This document shows positions 15,154-22,071 of a DNA stretch of 35,800 nt, piece by piece. Where the stretch lies: NCBI GenBank assembly GCA_039795875.1, contig JBDKKY010000007.1, positions 1 to 35,800 on the forward strand, read 5' to 3'. Below the pieces are notes generated by a model. The model ran no database searches. It was not told the DNA's origin and was given only the letters and a program-made list of their open reading frames with translations. The stretch is from CAIZLB01 sp039795875 (lineage in GTDB: Bacteria; Patescibacteriota; Minisyncoccia; Phycocordibacterales; CAIZLB01). The position numbers and the translations under genes were made by a program. Within the stretch, counting starts at the first letter, position 1. Each line of letters starts with the position of its first letter.

Positions 15154-16377
15154 ATGCCACAAGTCAAAAACGAAATCGAGACATTTGCACGAATTCAGGT
15201 TATCGGAGTGGGGGGATCAGGTAAAAACGCCACAAACCACATGATTAATGCCAAAGTTAAAGGTGTTGATTATCTTGCTGTAAATACTGACGCCCAAGAT
15301 CTGCAAAATTCTCTTGCTTCTAAAAAGATTCACATTGGAAAAAATTTAACTAAAGGATTGGGAGCTGGAATGAACCCAGAAGTTGGAAAAAATGCTGCTG
15401 AAGAAACACGCGCTGAGATTCAAGAGGCTTTGAAAAATGCAGATATGGTATTCGTAACTGGCGGACTAGGAGGAGGAACAGGAACCGGGGCAAGTCCAGT
15501 TGTCGCACGTATTGCAAAAGAGATGGGTACACTGACTATCGGTGTTGTTACAAAACCATTCATGTTTGAAGGTCAACGACGTATGCGATTGGCCGAAGAG
15601 GGCCTGGCCGAGTTGTCACGAGCGGTCGATGCTCTTGTTGTTGTGCCAAACGACAAGCTTCTGGCTGTTGTTGATAAAAACACAACCGCCAAAGACGCCT
15701 TTGCCATGTCAGATGAGATTCTACGACAAGCTGTTGAAGGTATTTCTCAATTGATTACAACTCCAGGAACTGTTGGAAACATCGACTTTGCCGATATTCG
15801 AGCTGTTTTGGAGAATGCCGGATCTGCCCTTATGGGAATAGGAACAGCGAGCGGTGAAAACCGAGCGACAGAGGCAGCCAAAGACGCTATCTCATCCCCT
15901 CTTATCGATGTATCTATCCATGGTGCCAAAGGAGTACTCTTCTCTATCGCTGGTAGTGACGACCTGACAATGTATGAGATCTCAGAAGCTGCTCGAGTGA
16001 TCACAGAATCTGTTGACCCTGACGCCAAGATCATCTTCGGTACAGTCAAAGATGAGAACCTAAAGAAAAATGAAATCCGCATCACAGTTATCGCCGCCAA
16101 CTTCCCTGACAAGCTGACAGCCGTTCGAAACATCTTCAAAGACCGAGAAGCTATGGTTCAAGATAGTATCGCCAATCAAAGCGATGCTCCAAAAGGAAAG
16201 ATTTTTAATTCTATTGGAAATATTTTCAAAGACGAGACTCCTAGTGAGACAAAAGTGAAGGCTCTTGATGAAGTTATCGACGACACAGTTAACTCAAATG
16301 TGATGAAACCAGCTGCAAATGATAACGACGATTGGAGTGCAGTGCCAGCATTTCTTCGACGATCAAAAGGCCGATAA
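15154..16377 (+). CDS. ftsZ: Cell-division GTPase FtsZ
   Basis: Tubulin-like GTPase forming the division ring. The 407-residue protein has IQVIGVGGSGKNATNHM at the N-terminus, the tubulin signature GGGTGTG (106-112), the T7-like synergy loop (NIDFADIRAVLEN), a variable linker (about 330-385) and a C-terminal peptide WSAVPAFLRRSKGR that would bind FtsA. Length and domain order are standard. It is followed by trxB after 41 nt. Confidence 0.98.
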   Translation: MPQVKNEIETFARIQVIGVGGSGKNATNHMINAKVKGVDYLAVNTDAQDLQNSLASKKIHIGKNLTKGLGAGMNPEVGKNAAEETRAEIQEALKNADMVFVTGGLGGGTGTGASPVVARIAKEMGTLTIGVVTKPFMFEGQRRMRLAEEGLAELSRAVDALVVVPNDKLLAVVDKNTTAKDAFAMSDEILRQAVEGISQLITTPGTVGNIDFADIRAVLENAGSALMGIGTASGENRATEAAKDAISSPLIDVSIHGAKGVLFSIAGSDDLTMYEISEAARVITESVDPDAKIIFGTVKDENLKKNEIRITVIAANFPDKLTAVRNIFKDREAMVQDSIANQSDAPKGKIFNSIGNIFKDETPSETKVKALDEVIDDTVNSNVMKPAANDNDDWSAVPAFLRRSKGR

Positions 16378-16418
16378 TATTTATTAGATACATTTTAAAA
16401 TTGAATCTTAATTCTTAT

Positions 16419-17360
16419 ATGCACGATCTTATTATTATAGGTGGTGGTCCTGCCGGAGTCTCTGCCGCTGTATATGCAGCGCGAAAATTAATTAAAAGTG
16501 TTTTGATTACTGATGAATTCGGCGGTCAGAGTACTGTTTCTGACGATATTCAAAACTGGATTGGCACACCGCACATCAGTGGAGCTGATCTGGCCAAGTC
16601 ATTTGAAGCTCATGTACGAGAATACGCCGGTTCTGTTATCACTATCAAAGATAAGAGCTTTGTAAAATCAGTTGAGAAAACCGAGCGAGATGGACAAACT
16701 ATTTTCCTAACACATGTGGAAAGCCGAAATGGTGAGAAAGTTACTTATGAGTCAAAGGCTGTTTTGGTTGGTACAGGCAGTAAAAGACGAAAACTTCCAG
16801 CCAAAGGAGCCGACACATTTGAACATAAGGGTGTAACCTATTGTGCCACCTGTGACGGTCCCCTATTCACCGGTATGCCGGTAGTGGTAGTTGGTGGAGG
16901 CAATGCCGCCTTCGAAAGTGCCTTACAGTTGGCCGCCTATTGTTCTCATGTGTATATTTTAAATAGAACTAAAACATTTCGAGCTGACGAAGTTACGGTT
17001 GCCGTGACCACCAAGAAAGAAAACATTTCAATTATCACCGATGCCGTAATAGATGAAGTGCTTGGCGATAAATTTGTAGATAGGATTATATATACTGTTG
17101 GAGGCAGAGAAAAGACAGAGCTTGCGGTAAATGGAGTGTTTGTGGAGATTGGCCAATTGCCAAATACCGATTTTGTCAAAGGGGTTGTCAATATGAATGA
17201 GATCGGCAACATCGTTGTCGACCCTCGCAATCAACGGACTTCAACTCTCGGTCTATGGGCGGCCGGAGATTGTACAGATGGACTGTATCACCAAAACAAC
17301 ATTGCTGCAGGTGATGCTGTGAAGGCCCTGGAGGATATCTACACTCACCTCCAACACTAG
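16419..17360 (+). CDS. trxB: Thioredoxin reductase
   Basis: NADPH-dependent flavoenzyme that reduces thioredoxin. The 313-residue protein has the FAD-binding GGGPAG (8-13), the redox pair in CATCDG (C142 and C145), the NADPH-binding VVGGGNAAFESA and the late FAD motif GLWAAGDCTDG. I chose the ATG at 16419. A longer frame from 16332 would overlap ftsZ, and residues after 16419 begin directly with the HDLIIIGGG strand. A perfect bidirectional terminator follows (17397). Confidence 0.95.
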   Translation: MHDLIIIGGGPAGVSAAVYAARKLIKSVLITDEFGGQSTVSDDIQNWIGTPHISGADLAKSFEAHVREYAGSVITIKDKSFVKSVEKTERDGQTIFLTHVESRNGEKVTYESKAVLVGTGSKRRKLPAKGADTFEHKGVTYCATCDGPLFTGMPVVVVGGGNAAFESALQLAAYCSHVYILNRTKTFRADEVTVAVTTKKENISIITDAVIDEVLGDKFVDRIIYTVGGREKTELAVNGVFVEIGQLPNTDFVKGVVNMNEIGNIVVDPRNQRTSTLGLWAAGDCTDGLYHQNNIAAGDAVKALEDIYTHLQH

Positions 17361-17396
17361 AACGTTACCACAATCTACACTGCTAATTCCCACGGA

Positions 17397-17437
17397 AACA
17401 AAAAACACCATCTCTATCGTGAGTGGTGTTTTTTGTT
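17397..17437. terminator. Bidirectional terminator between trxB and the PsbP-like gene
   Basis: A 14-bp perfect stem AACAAAAAACACCA / TGGTGTTTTTTGTT with inner CTC/GAG pairing; an outer TAATTCC/GGAATTA repeat extends it. It serves the two convergent genes. Confidence 0.92.
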
Positions 17438-17450
17438 GAGTAGGAATTAA

Positions 17451-18068
17451 TTATTGAATCTTAAAGGTCATCAATGATGCCTCAAGTACATCTGCATACG
17501 CTTTCCATGTTCCTTGCATAGATGTCGCCGTGATAACATAGGCTCGGCCATTTTTCAAAATAACCAATTGTATATTTCGTAGCTTCAATTGTCCTTGTGT
17601 AAACGAACCACCGATTATTCGTCCTTCTACTCCATCTACAGTTACCTTCTTGTCTTCTGTTGTTTTATAATCACTCAAGAACTTTGGCAAAGCCTCTTGT
17701 GTTACTTTGATGTATTCACCTAAGTTTGCAGCCTGTACTGGCTCAGAGGTCACATTTATATTTGAACTAAATGAAGCTTCTCCAACTTTATCTATAGTAG
17801 GATTTAAAGCGAATACTATTGCGCCGTATTGGCCACTTTGGTCTATTTTCCATCCTGTAGGAAATTGAATGCTGAAGCTTGACGAAGCGTTCACGTATGG
17901 AGCTACTGCTAATGCATCAGCTGAGACGTGGGCAGCTGAAGATCCATTTTTCTTTATGTAGAAAACAACTCCCAGGATAATGACCAGAATTACCAAGATC
18001 GTAACAAGCGGACCCATCTTACTCTTTCGCATCGGCGCTTGAGTAGTGGTTGTGTTTGTTGGTTCCAT
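17451..18068 (-). CDS. Membrane-anchored PsbP/DcrB-like protein
   Basis: 205 residues: a polar Thr-rich N-terminus, one membrane helix (about 19-42, ending FYIKK), then an extracellular domain. SSFSIQFPTGWKIDQSG and the following strands to LMTFKIQ are typical of the Mog1/PsbP-like fold (PsbP-related, DcrB). These domains are common on CPR surface proteins, but their ligand is unknown. The ATG is close to an AT-rich TATATA stretch. The gene is read away from the tRNA-Val element, which directly precedes it. Confidence 0.7.
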   Translation of the reverse strand: MEPTNTTTTQAPMRKSKMGPLVTILVILVIILGVVFYIKKNGSSAAHVSADALAVAPYVNASSSFSIQFPTGWKIDQSGQYGAIVFALNPTIDKVGEASFSSNINVTSEPVQAANLGEYIKVTQEALPKFLSDYKTTEDKKVTVDGVEGRIIGGSFTQGQLKLRNIQLVILKNGRAYVITATSMQGTWKAYADVLEASLMTFKIQ

Positions 18069-18101
18069 ATTTTTATATAATTTTTATTTATAATGTGGGT
18101 T

Positions 18102-18245
18102 CTTGTGGGCAATACAGGATTCGACCCTTACAGGGTCAGTACACCTTTGCGGTTTTACTCGAACTCTACGAGTTCTCGAAAACAGCACAAAGCTTTTCGA
18201 ATCCTGAAAATGCTACGCATTTTTAAGATCTAAAGCTTGGTGATC
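18102..18245 (-). repeat. Structured element 1, downstream of tRNA-Val(GAC)
   Basis: On the minus strand the element runs from the tRNA 3' end to a second exact 23-bp copy of that end (18102-18124 versus 18246-18268). Inside are: a hairpin with a GTA loop (AAATGC-GTA-GCATTT), an 11-bp inverted copy of the tRNA T-arm (18196-18206), a long nested hairpin (CTTTG..CAAAG, inner GAACTC-GTA-GAGTTC; 18144-18192), GGTGTAC, and a short hairpin GACCCT-TAC-AGGGTC (18123-18137). The same order of parts recurs after tRNA-Glu. Confidence 0.8.
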
Positions 18246-18249
18246 CTTG

Positions 18250-18323
18250 TGGGCAATACAGGATTCGAACCTGTGGCCTCGTCTACGTCAAAGACGCGCT
18301 CTAGCCAACTGAGCTAATCGCCC
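18250..18323 (-). tRNA. tRNA-Val (anticodon GAC)
   Basis: 74 nt folding as a standard cloverleaf: acceptor GGGCGAT/ATTGCCC with discriminator A, D-arm GCTC..GAGC, anticodon stem CGTCT/AGACG with loop TTGACGT, and T-arm ACAGG-TTCGAAT-CCTGT. No CCA is encoded. A 23-bp copy of its 3' end lies 144 bp downstream. Confidence 0.95.
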
Positions 18324-18373
18324 AATAGCTATAGAATACCACAAAATATAAAGAATTTAGGAGAAAATTGACC

Positions 18374-18402
18374 TTGATTTATCTGAATAAGGCTGATATA
18401 TT
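18374..18402 (+). promoter_or_regulatory. Promoter of tRNA-Glu
   Basis: TTGATT (18374-18379), 17-nt spacer, TATATT (18397-18402), ending 11 nt before the tRNA. Confidence 0.7.
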
Positions 18403-18413
18403 TATCCCATATT

Positions 18414-18488
18414 GGCCCCATCGTCTAATGGTTAGGACAGCAGGTTTTCAATCTGTTAACCGGAGTTCGACTCTCCGTGGGGTCACCA
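18414..18488 (+). tRNA. tRNA-Glu (anticodon TTC)
   Basis: Acceptor GGCCCCA/TGGGGTC, D-arm GTCT..GGAC, anticodon stem GCAGG/TCTGT with loop TTTTCAA, T-arm CGGAG-TTCGACT-CTCCG, discriminator A and encoded CCA. Regular cloverleaf, 75 nt with CCA. Confidence 0.95.
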
Positions 18489-18702
18489 ATTTGAGCGTAG
18501 CGAAAATGTGATCCTCAAGCAAGCCGGCAGTTCGGCTTGCGTCGGAGAGTCGAAAAGCTTTGCCATATTTTCGAAGAGCTTTGCTCTGAGAAAATGGCAA
18601 AGGTGTATGACATTATTTTCTTATGAACAAAGTGAATTAGAAAATAAGAAATACTCTTGTGGTACTGCCCCTGTAAGGGGCGACTCGAGGGGGGTCACAG
18701 AG
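18489..18702 (+). repeat. Structured element 2, downstream of tRNA-Glu
   Basis: Same parts as element 1 in the same order. There is a first hairpin GCAAGCCG/CGGCTTGC (18519-18540) and a 12-bp inverted copy of the tRNA-Glu T-arm (18543-18554). A long nested hairpin CTTTGCCAT..ATGGCAAAG with inner AGAGC/GCTCT follows (18557-18602), then GGTGTATGA. After an extra hairpin (about 18614-18651) come GTACT, the hairpin GCCCCT-GTA-AGGGGC (18667-18681) and a degraded copy of the tRNA 3' end (CGACTC.. GGGGTCAC). Shared short strings with element 1 include CGAAAAGCTTTG, CAAAGGTGTA and CCCTGTAAGGG. Arms are maintained although sequences differ. Confidence 0.78.
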
Positions 18703-18726
18703 ATTATTTATTGTTTAATAACATGA

Positions 18727-18796
18727 TGGACATGATGGGGATCGAACCCACTAACTCCGATTGGTAAGACCGGAGAACCAAGCCATTGGCATGCCC
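18727..18796 (-). tRNA. tRNA-Val-like (anticodon TAC), atypical D-arm
   Basis: 70 nt: acceptor GGGCATG/CATGTCC (extendable to 9 bp by GT/AT), anticodon stem CCGGT/ATCGG with loop CTTACCA, and T-arm GTGGG-TTCGATC-CCCAT. Only 16 nt lie between acceptor and anticodon stems. The D-arm folds as CCAA-TGGC-TTGG, with no regular GCTC..GAGC and no U8-A9. It may be a divergent but functional tRNA-Val or a tRNA-like RNA. A hairpin ACATAC..GTATGT precedes it. Confidence 0.65.
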
Positions 18797-18898
18797 ACAA
18801 CATACACTTACCGGCGTATGCTGTATGTAATAATACTGATTAGATGTTTGATTTTGATCAAGAAAAGATAAATTTTATATAAAGCCTTTGTTTACAAA

Positions 18899-18955
18899 TC
18901 GAAAAGCCACCCTTGACAGGGTGGCTTTTTGGAACTCCGGCCTTACCAATGCCTA
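18899..18955 (-). ncRNA. Candidate small RNA antisense to a tRNA anticodon arm
   Basis: A short transcription unit with no start codon. Its promoter (18957-18985) would start RNA near 18952. The first 20 nt include ATTGGTAAGGCCGGAG (18935-18950), which pairs over 16 positions, 15 Watson-Crick and one G-U, with CTCCGGTCTTACCAAT in the tRNA-Val-like gene (18760-18775). A perfect terminator stem AAAAGCCACCC/GGGTGGCTTTT follows directly. Estimated length is 50-60 nt. Function is inferred only from complementarity. Confidence 0.6.
18902..18930 (-). terminator. Intrinsic terminator of the small RNA
   Basis: 11-bp stem AAAAGCCACCC / GGGTGGCTTTT with a 6-nt loop. It also works on the plus strand, where TTTTT follows. 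Confidence 0.88.
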
Positions 18956-18956
18956 T

Positions 18957-18985
18957 AGTATATATTTCGCAAAAGATAAAGTCAA
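18957..18985 (-). promoter_or_regulatory. Strong promoter of the tRNA-antisense small RNA
   Basis: Minus strand TTGACT, a 17-nt spacer, then TATACT, one of the best sigma-70 matches in the window. The terminator follows within about 60 nt, so it cannot serve a protein gene. Confidence 0.78.
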
Positions 18986-19036
18986 ATAAAGTTCGCTCGC
19001 AGCACGCTCACATCAAGATAAAATTGAATTTTAAGA

Positions 19037-19870
19037 TTATTTCTGTTTATAGAAAACAACACTCTTACTAAACGTATTATTTTTATAATTCACCTCAGGA
19101 ACTTTTTTATCACTATTTACAACAACATCAATTCTCTTTGTACCAGCAGTTTTGGGTTGAAACGTATTTGCTCTCGTACTAGCGCTAAAAGGATGTGCAG
19201 TCCATACAACAGTCTCACCAGCCTTTATGGGTTCCAATACGCCTCCAGTGACTGTCACATAATCTTTACTGGTAGTAAATATTTTCACTGTTGCAGGAGC
19301 GGAAGAGACTGTACCGGTTCCTCTATTTTTTATATAAATCTTAATCTCAGTATTATCATTCAAAATTGTAGGGTTCTTAGAAGTTTCAACTTTAGTTATA
19401 ATCAAATCTCCTTTGACAGCAAACCCTGGCGAAGTCTCCTTCTTCACAGCCTGATCATATTGAGCGAATGCATACTCCATACCTTCAACCAAACCCAGTT
19501 TCCACTCTCCACCTTCTTTTACAAACATAAACTGCAGTGGCGCCGCAACACCTTTGCTGTTCACCTCTGTCGCGTCAATCAGCATTCCATCCCCCGCCGG
19601 TGTTGCTTTCACAAAAGTAATAGCCTTTGACCAATCTGGCATTGGCATGTCTTTCGCAGATTCAAAAAGAGCTACAGTTTTTGTGCTAAATGTTTTTTTC
19701 AAAACAGATAAGTCTTTTGTAGCGATGGCATCGGTAACTTTTTGTAACGCAGCTTTTACCGCTGGCACATCAGCATCACTTGCCGCCGCGTCTATCCGAT
19801 CTGGAAATGTTGCATAAACTCCTAGTCCTAAAAGGACAGCTAACACTGTGAGATGAATGATTTTTTTCAT
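19037..19870 (-). CDS. Secreted protein with C-terminal CARDB domain
   Basis: 277 residues from the ATG at 19870. A signal peptide (MKKIIHLTVLAVLLGLGVYA) is followed by an N-terminal domain of about 125 residues of unclear family; it has an NTF2/DUF4440 feel (VTDAIATKDLSVLKKTF, EWKLGLVEGM) but I am not certain. A C-terminal CARDB immunoglobulin-like domain (ITKVETSKNPTILNDNTEIK to NYKNNTFSKSVVF) probably mediates surface adhesion. The ATG at 19870 has TACAAT 6 nt upstream and starts right at the signal peptide; a 17-codon upstream extension is rejected. It is divergent from the beta-barrel gene. Confidence 0.75.
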   Translation of the reverse strand: MKKIIHLTVLAVLLGLGVYATFPDRIDAAASDADVPAVKAALQKVTDAIATKDLSVLKKTFSTKTVALFESAKDMPMPDWSKAITFVKATPAGDGMLIDATEVNSKGVAAPLQFMFVKEGGEWKLGLVEGMEYAFAQYDQAVKKETSPGFAVKGDLIITKVETSKNPTILNDNTEIKIYIKNRGTGTVSSAPATVKIFTTSKDYVTVTGGVLEPIKAGETVVWTAHPFSASTRANTFQPKTAGTKRIDVVVNSDKKVPEVNYKNNTFSKSVVFYKQK

Positions 19871-19914
19871 AAGAATATTGTAACATGCGCACAGATGAAT
19901 CTGCGATCTTGTGT

Positions 19915-19943
19915 TTGACATTTCGTATAAAATATGCTAGTAT
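19915..19943 (+). promoter_or_regulatory. Promoter of the beta-barrel-like gene
   Basis: TTGACA (19915-19920), 17-nt spacer, TAGTAT (19938-19943). The leader is over 100 nt and contains a 9-bp inverted repeat CATTGCATG (19969-19977) / CATGCAATG (20008-20016) with a small inner hairpin TTTAGA/TCTAAA. Confidence 0.72.
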
Positions 19944-20057
19944 ACCGGCAGTACTTTGATCTCATTTTCATTGCATGATTTAGAAAATCTAAAGCGGTTT
20001 TTTAATCCATGCAATGGAAACACATTGCAGCCGCAACCCAACTACCCCACCCACACC

Positions 20058-20822
20058 ATGAACACCACCCGCATCCTCACCCTCCTGCTCGCTCTCCTCT
20101 TCGGCCTCGGCCTCAACACCAGCGCTACGGCGGAAGATTCTGCCGGCCCTACCGTCACCACCAAGCTCTTCATCAACGATAGCTACCAGGCGTTCGGCGC
20201 CGGTATAACGTTGTGGAATGACACATGCCTCCAAGCAGAGATCGGCGTCGCCTTCAACAACGGCGTCTATCTGTTTCTCTGGGGATCATCCGATCTCGAG
20301 GGACGGCCCGGCAGTTCGCTCGGCGACGAGTATGATTTCGGTGTCGGCTGGGGCGGTAAACTCGGAGACTGGAACGTCGATATCGGCGTAACATACTTCG
20401 ATGAGCCCCATCTCGGTCGAGTCGCCCGTTTCGGCCCTGAAGACATCCTGTATACCCACATCAAAGTGGGGCGGGATATCGGCAAGGGGTGGACGGCCTC
20501 AGCAGGCTTCGAGAACTACTCCACCACCCACAACACCGGCTACAACGGCGGCAACCTCGCCAGTCTCGAAGTGGCCAAAACCTTCAAGTTGACGAAGAAG
20601 TGGTCCATGCCCTTCTCTGTCGCGGCGGTCTGGGACGATGGTGGGTTTGGATTCGAAGAAGGGCTCCTGTTCCGCGGGAACCTGAACTTCGAATACCAGC
20701 TCAACGCCAGCACCACCCTGAGTGCCGGGGGACGATTCTACGTCCCCACCATGAATGATGCCCGGGACAATGAGGCCATGCTCTACGGCGGCATCATCGT
20801 GAAGCTGGGTGGAAAGAAATAA
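20058..20822 (+). CDS. Putative beta-barrel outer-membrane-like protein
   Basis: 254 residues. Signal peptide MNTTRILTLLLALLFGLGLN then TSATA is followed by alternating amphipathic strands typical of a small porin-like barrel: AGITLWND, AEIGVAF, DFGVGWGGKLGDWNVDIGVT then YFDEP, GKGWTASAGFENYS, LEVAKTFKL and GGIIVKLGGKK. It resembles the TorF/Gcw_chp putative porins. That match is from pattern memory and is tentative. CPR cells are thought to lack an outer membrane, so such a protein is out of place. The gene is GC-rich, has a C/A-rich leader (CCCCACCCACACC before ATG), its own promoter and terminator, and stands alone. Transfer from a diderm is my inference. Confidence 0.65.
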   Translation: MNTTRILTLLLALLFGLGLNTSATAEDSAGPTVTTKLFINDSYQAFGAGITLWNDTCLQAEIGVAFNNGVYLFLWGSSDLEGRPGSSLGDEYDFGVGWGGKLGDWNVDIGVTYFDEPHLGRVARFGPEDILYTHIKVGRDIGKGWTASAGFENYSTTHNTGYNGGNLASLEVAKTFKLTKKWSMPFSVAAVWDDGGFGFEEGLLFRGNLNFEYQLNASTTLSAGGRFYVPTMNDARDNEAMLYGGIIVKLGGKK

Positions 20823-20863
20823 CCACCCAACAGTCTCATCCTCTGACCAAAAGGATGCAATCC

Positions 20864-20909
20864 ACGTGTACGACTTCTCACCAAGAGAGGAAACGGCACG
20901 TGTTTTTAT
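20864..20909 (+). terminator. Rho-independent terminator
   Basis: CACGTG repeated at both ends of a 40-nt hairpin, with an inner CTTCTC/GAGAGG stem, then TTTTTATTTTT. Confidence 0.75.
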
Positions 20910-20920
20910 TTTTCAAATGA

Positions 20921-20926
20921 TATAAT
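20921..20926 (+). promoter_or_regulatory. -10 element of leaderless nagZ
   Basis: Perfect TATAAT ending 7 nt before the ATG at 20934. The -35 region overlaps the preceding terminator T-run and is weak. Confidence 0.6.
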
Positions 20927-20933
20927 AGCCCTT

Positions 20934-22070
20934 ATGCGACACATAACCCGTAATGTGCTAATTTTATTTCTTATCCTGCTCGGATTTAGTCTATACACAA
21001 GTTTTGCTAAGCCCGCTGAAGGAAACCCTATCACGGCAGAAAGCACCACTACCCCCTCTGTTGTTGAATCAGACCCGATAGAAGAAGCTGTGGCAAAAAT
21101 GAGCACTGATGAAAAGATTGGGTCTCTATTGATACTTGGTTTTCGTGGTCCTATTATAAATGAGCACATCAAGGAGTTGGTCCAAAAATACCATGTCGGC
21201 GGAGTGAATCTACTGGGATGGAATATCACTGATGCTGCTCAAGCTCAAAAATTATCTAAAGATTTACAAGATCTATACGCAGAAGATCATGACCTACCAT
21301 TCATAGTTGCAGCAGATCAAGAAGGTGGTACTGTAGTACGCTTCAAATTTTTTAATGAGAAAACAGCCGCAACAAATGTAAAAACAACAGCTGATGCAAT
21401 CCGTATCGCTCGTGTTCGTGCCAATGAATTAAAATCTGTTGGTATTAATATGAACTTCGCACCTGTTGTCGATTTTATTACTGATAAAAAAAGTTATTTG
21501 TATGATCGAACTTTTGCAACCACAACCGAGGGCACCATCGCCTTAGGTAAAGCCATGACTGATACGTATCTAGCAAATGGTATTATGCCTGTCTTTAAAC
21601 ATTTTCCTGGATATGGAAATAGTACAATCAATCCACACACATCTGTAACTCAATTTGATGGCACACAAGAAATGTATCAACAAAATATTAAAGTCTTTCA
21701 ATCTCTACTGACAGCCACAACAACCGTTCCTGTCATGACAGCACATATCATCGTTCCTTGGGTTTCCAAACTACCAGCTACAAAATCTCCAGAATTCATG
21801 ACCCAGATACTTCGCAAAGAATTTAAATACCAAGGAGTTGTGATAACTGACGATCTCGACATGGCTTCTGTTGGAAATAATCAGGGACAGAGTGGGGTTG
21901 ATGCGATCTTGGCTGGAGCCGACATACTTATAAGTACACCAAATGATGCAAATCACATTATCCTGATCAACGCACTCAAAAAAGCTGTGGCCGGCGGTGT
22001 TATTACAAAGGAGAGACTGGATCAATCAGCCTATAAGGTGTTGAAGATGCGAATGGCGCTGAAGAAATAA
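20934..22070 (+). CDS. nagZ: Secreted family 3 glycoside hydrolase (beta-N-acetylhexosaminidase)
   Basis: 378 residues. An N-terminal membrane or signal segment (LILFLILLGFSLYTSFA) precedes a GH3 TIM barrel. Diagnostic motifs are AADQEGGTVVRF (substrate binding), KHFPGYGNSTINPHTS (the NagZ Asp/His loop, here with Asn-Pro in place of the usual Asp-Ser) and VITDDLDMAS with the nucleophile aspartate. It probably trims N-acetylglucosamine from peptidoglycan or scavenged glycans outside the membrane, unlike the cytoplasmic NagZ of E. coli. It converges with trmD, with stop codons 1 nt apart and no clear terminator between them. Confidence 0.88.
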   Translation: MRHITRNVLILFLILLGFSLYTSFAKPAEGNPITAESTTTPSVVESDPIEEAVAKMSTDEKIGSLLILGFRGPIINEHIKELVQKYHVGGVNLLGWNITDAAQAQKLSKDLQDLYAEDHDLPFIVAADQEGGTVVRFKFFNEKTAATNVKTTADAIRIARVRANELKSVGINMNFAPVVDFITDKKSYLYDRTFATTTEGTIALGKAMTDTYLANGIMPVFKHFPGYGNSTINPHTSVTQFDGTQEMYQQNIKVFQSLLTATTTVPVMTAHIIVPWVSKLPATKSPEFMTQILRKEFKYQGVVITDDLDMASVGNNQGQSGVDAILAGADILISTPNDANHIILINALKKAVAGGVITKERLDQSAYKVLKMRMALKK

Positions 22071-22071
22071 A

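Noticed and set aside
18102..18702. Group I intron or attC site as explanation of the tRNA-flanking elements
   Set aside because: Both flanking tRNAs are intact and uninterrupted, and the elements lack intron core motifs and the attC RYYYAAC/GTTRRRY ends.
20489..20758. Alternate-frame ORFs inside the barrel gene
   Set aside because: High-GC overlap frames. The signal peptide and periodic strands support only the frame at 20058.
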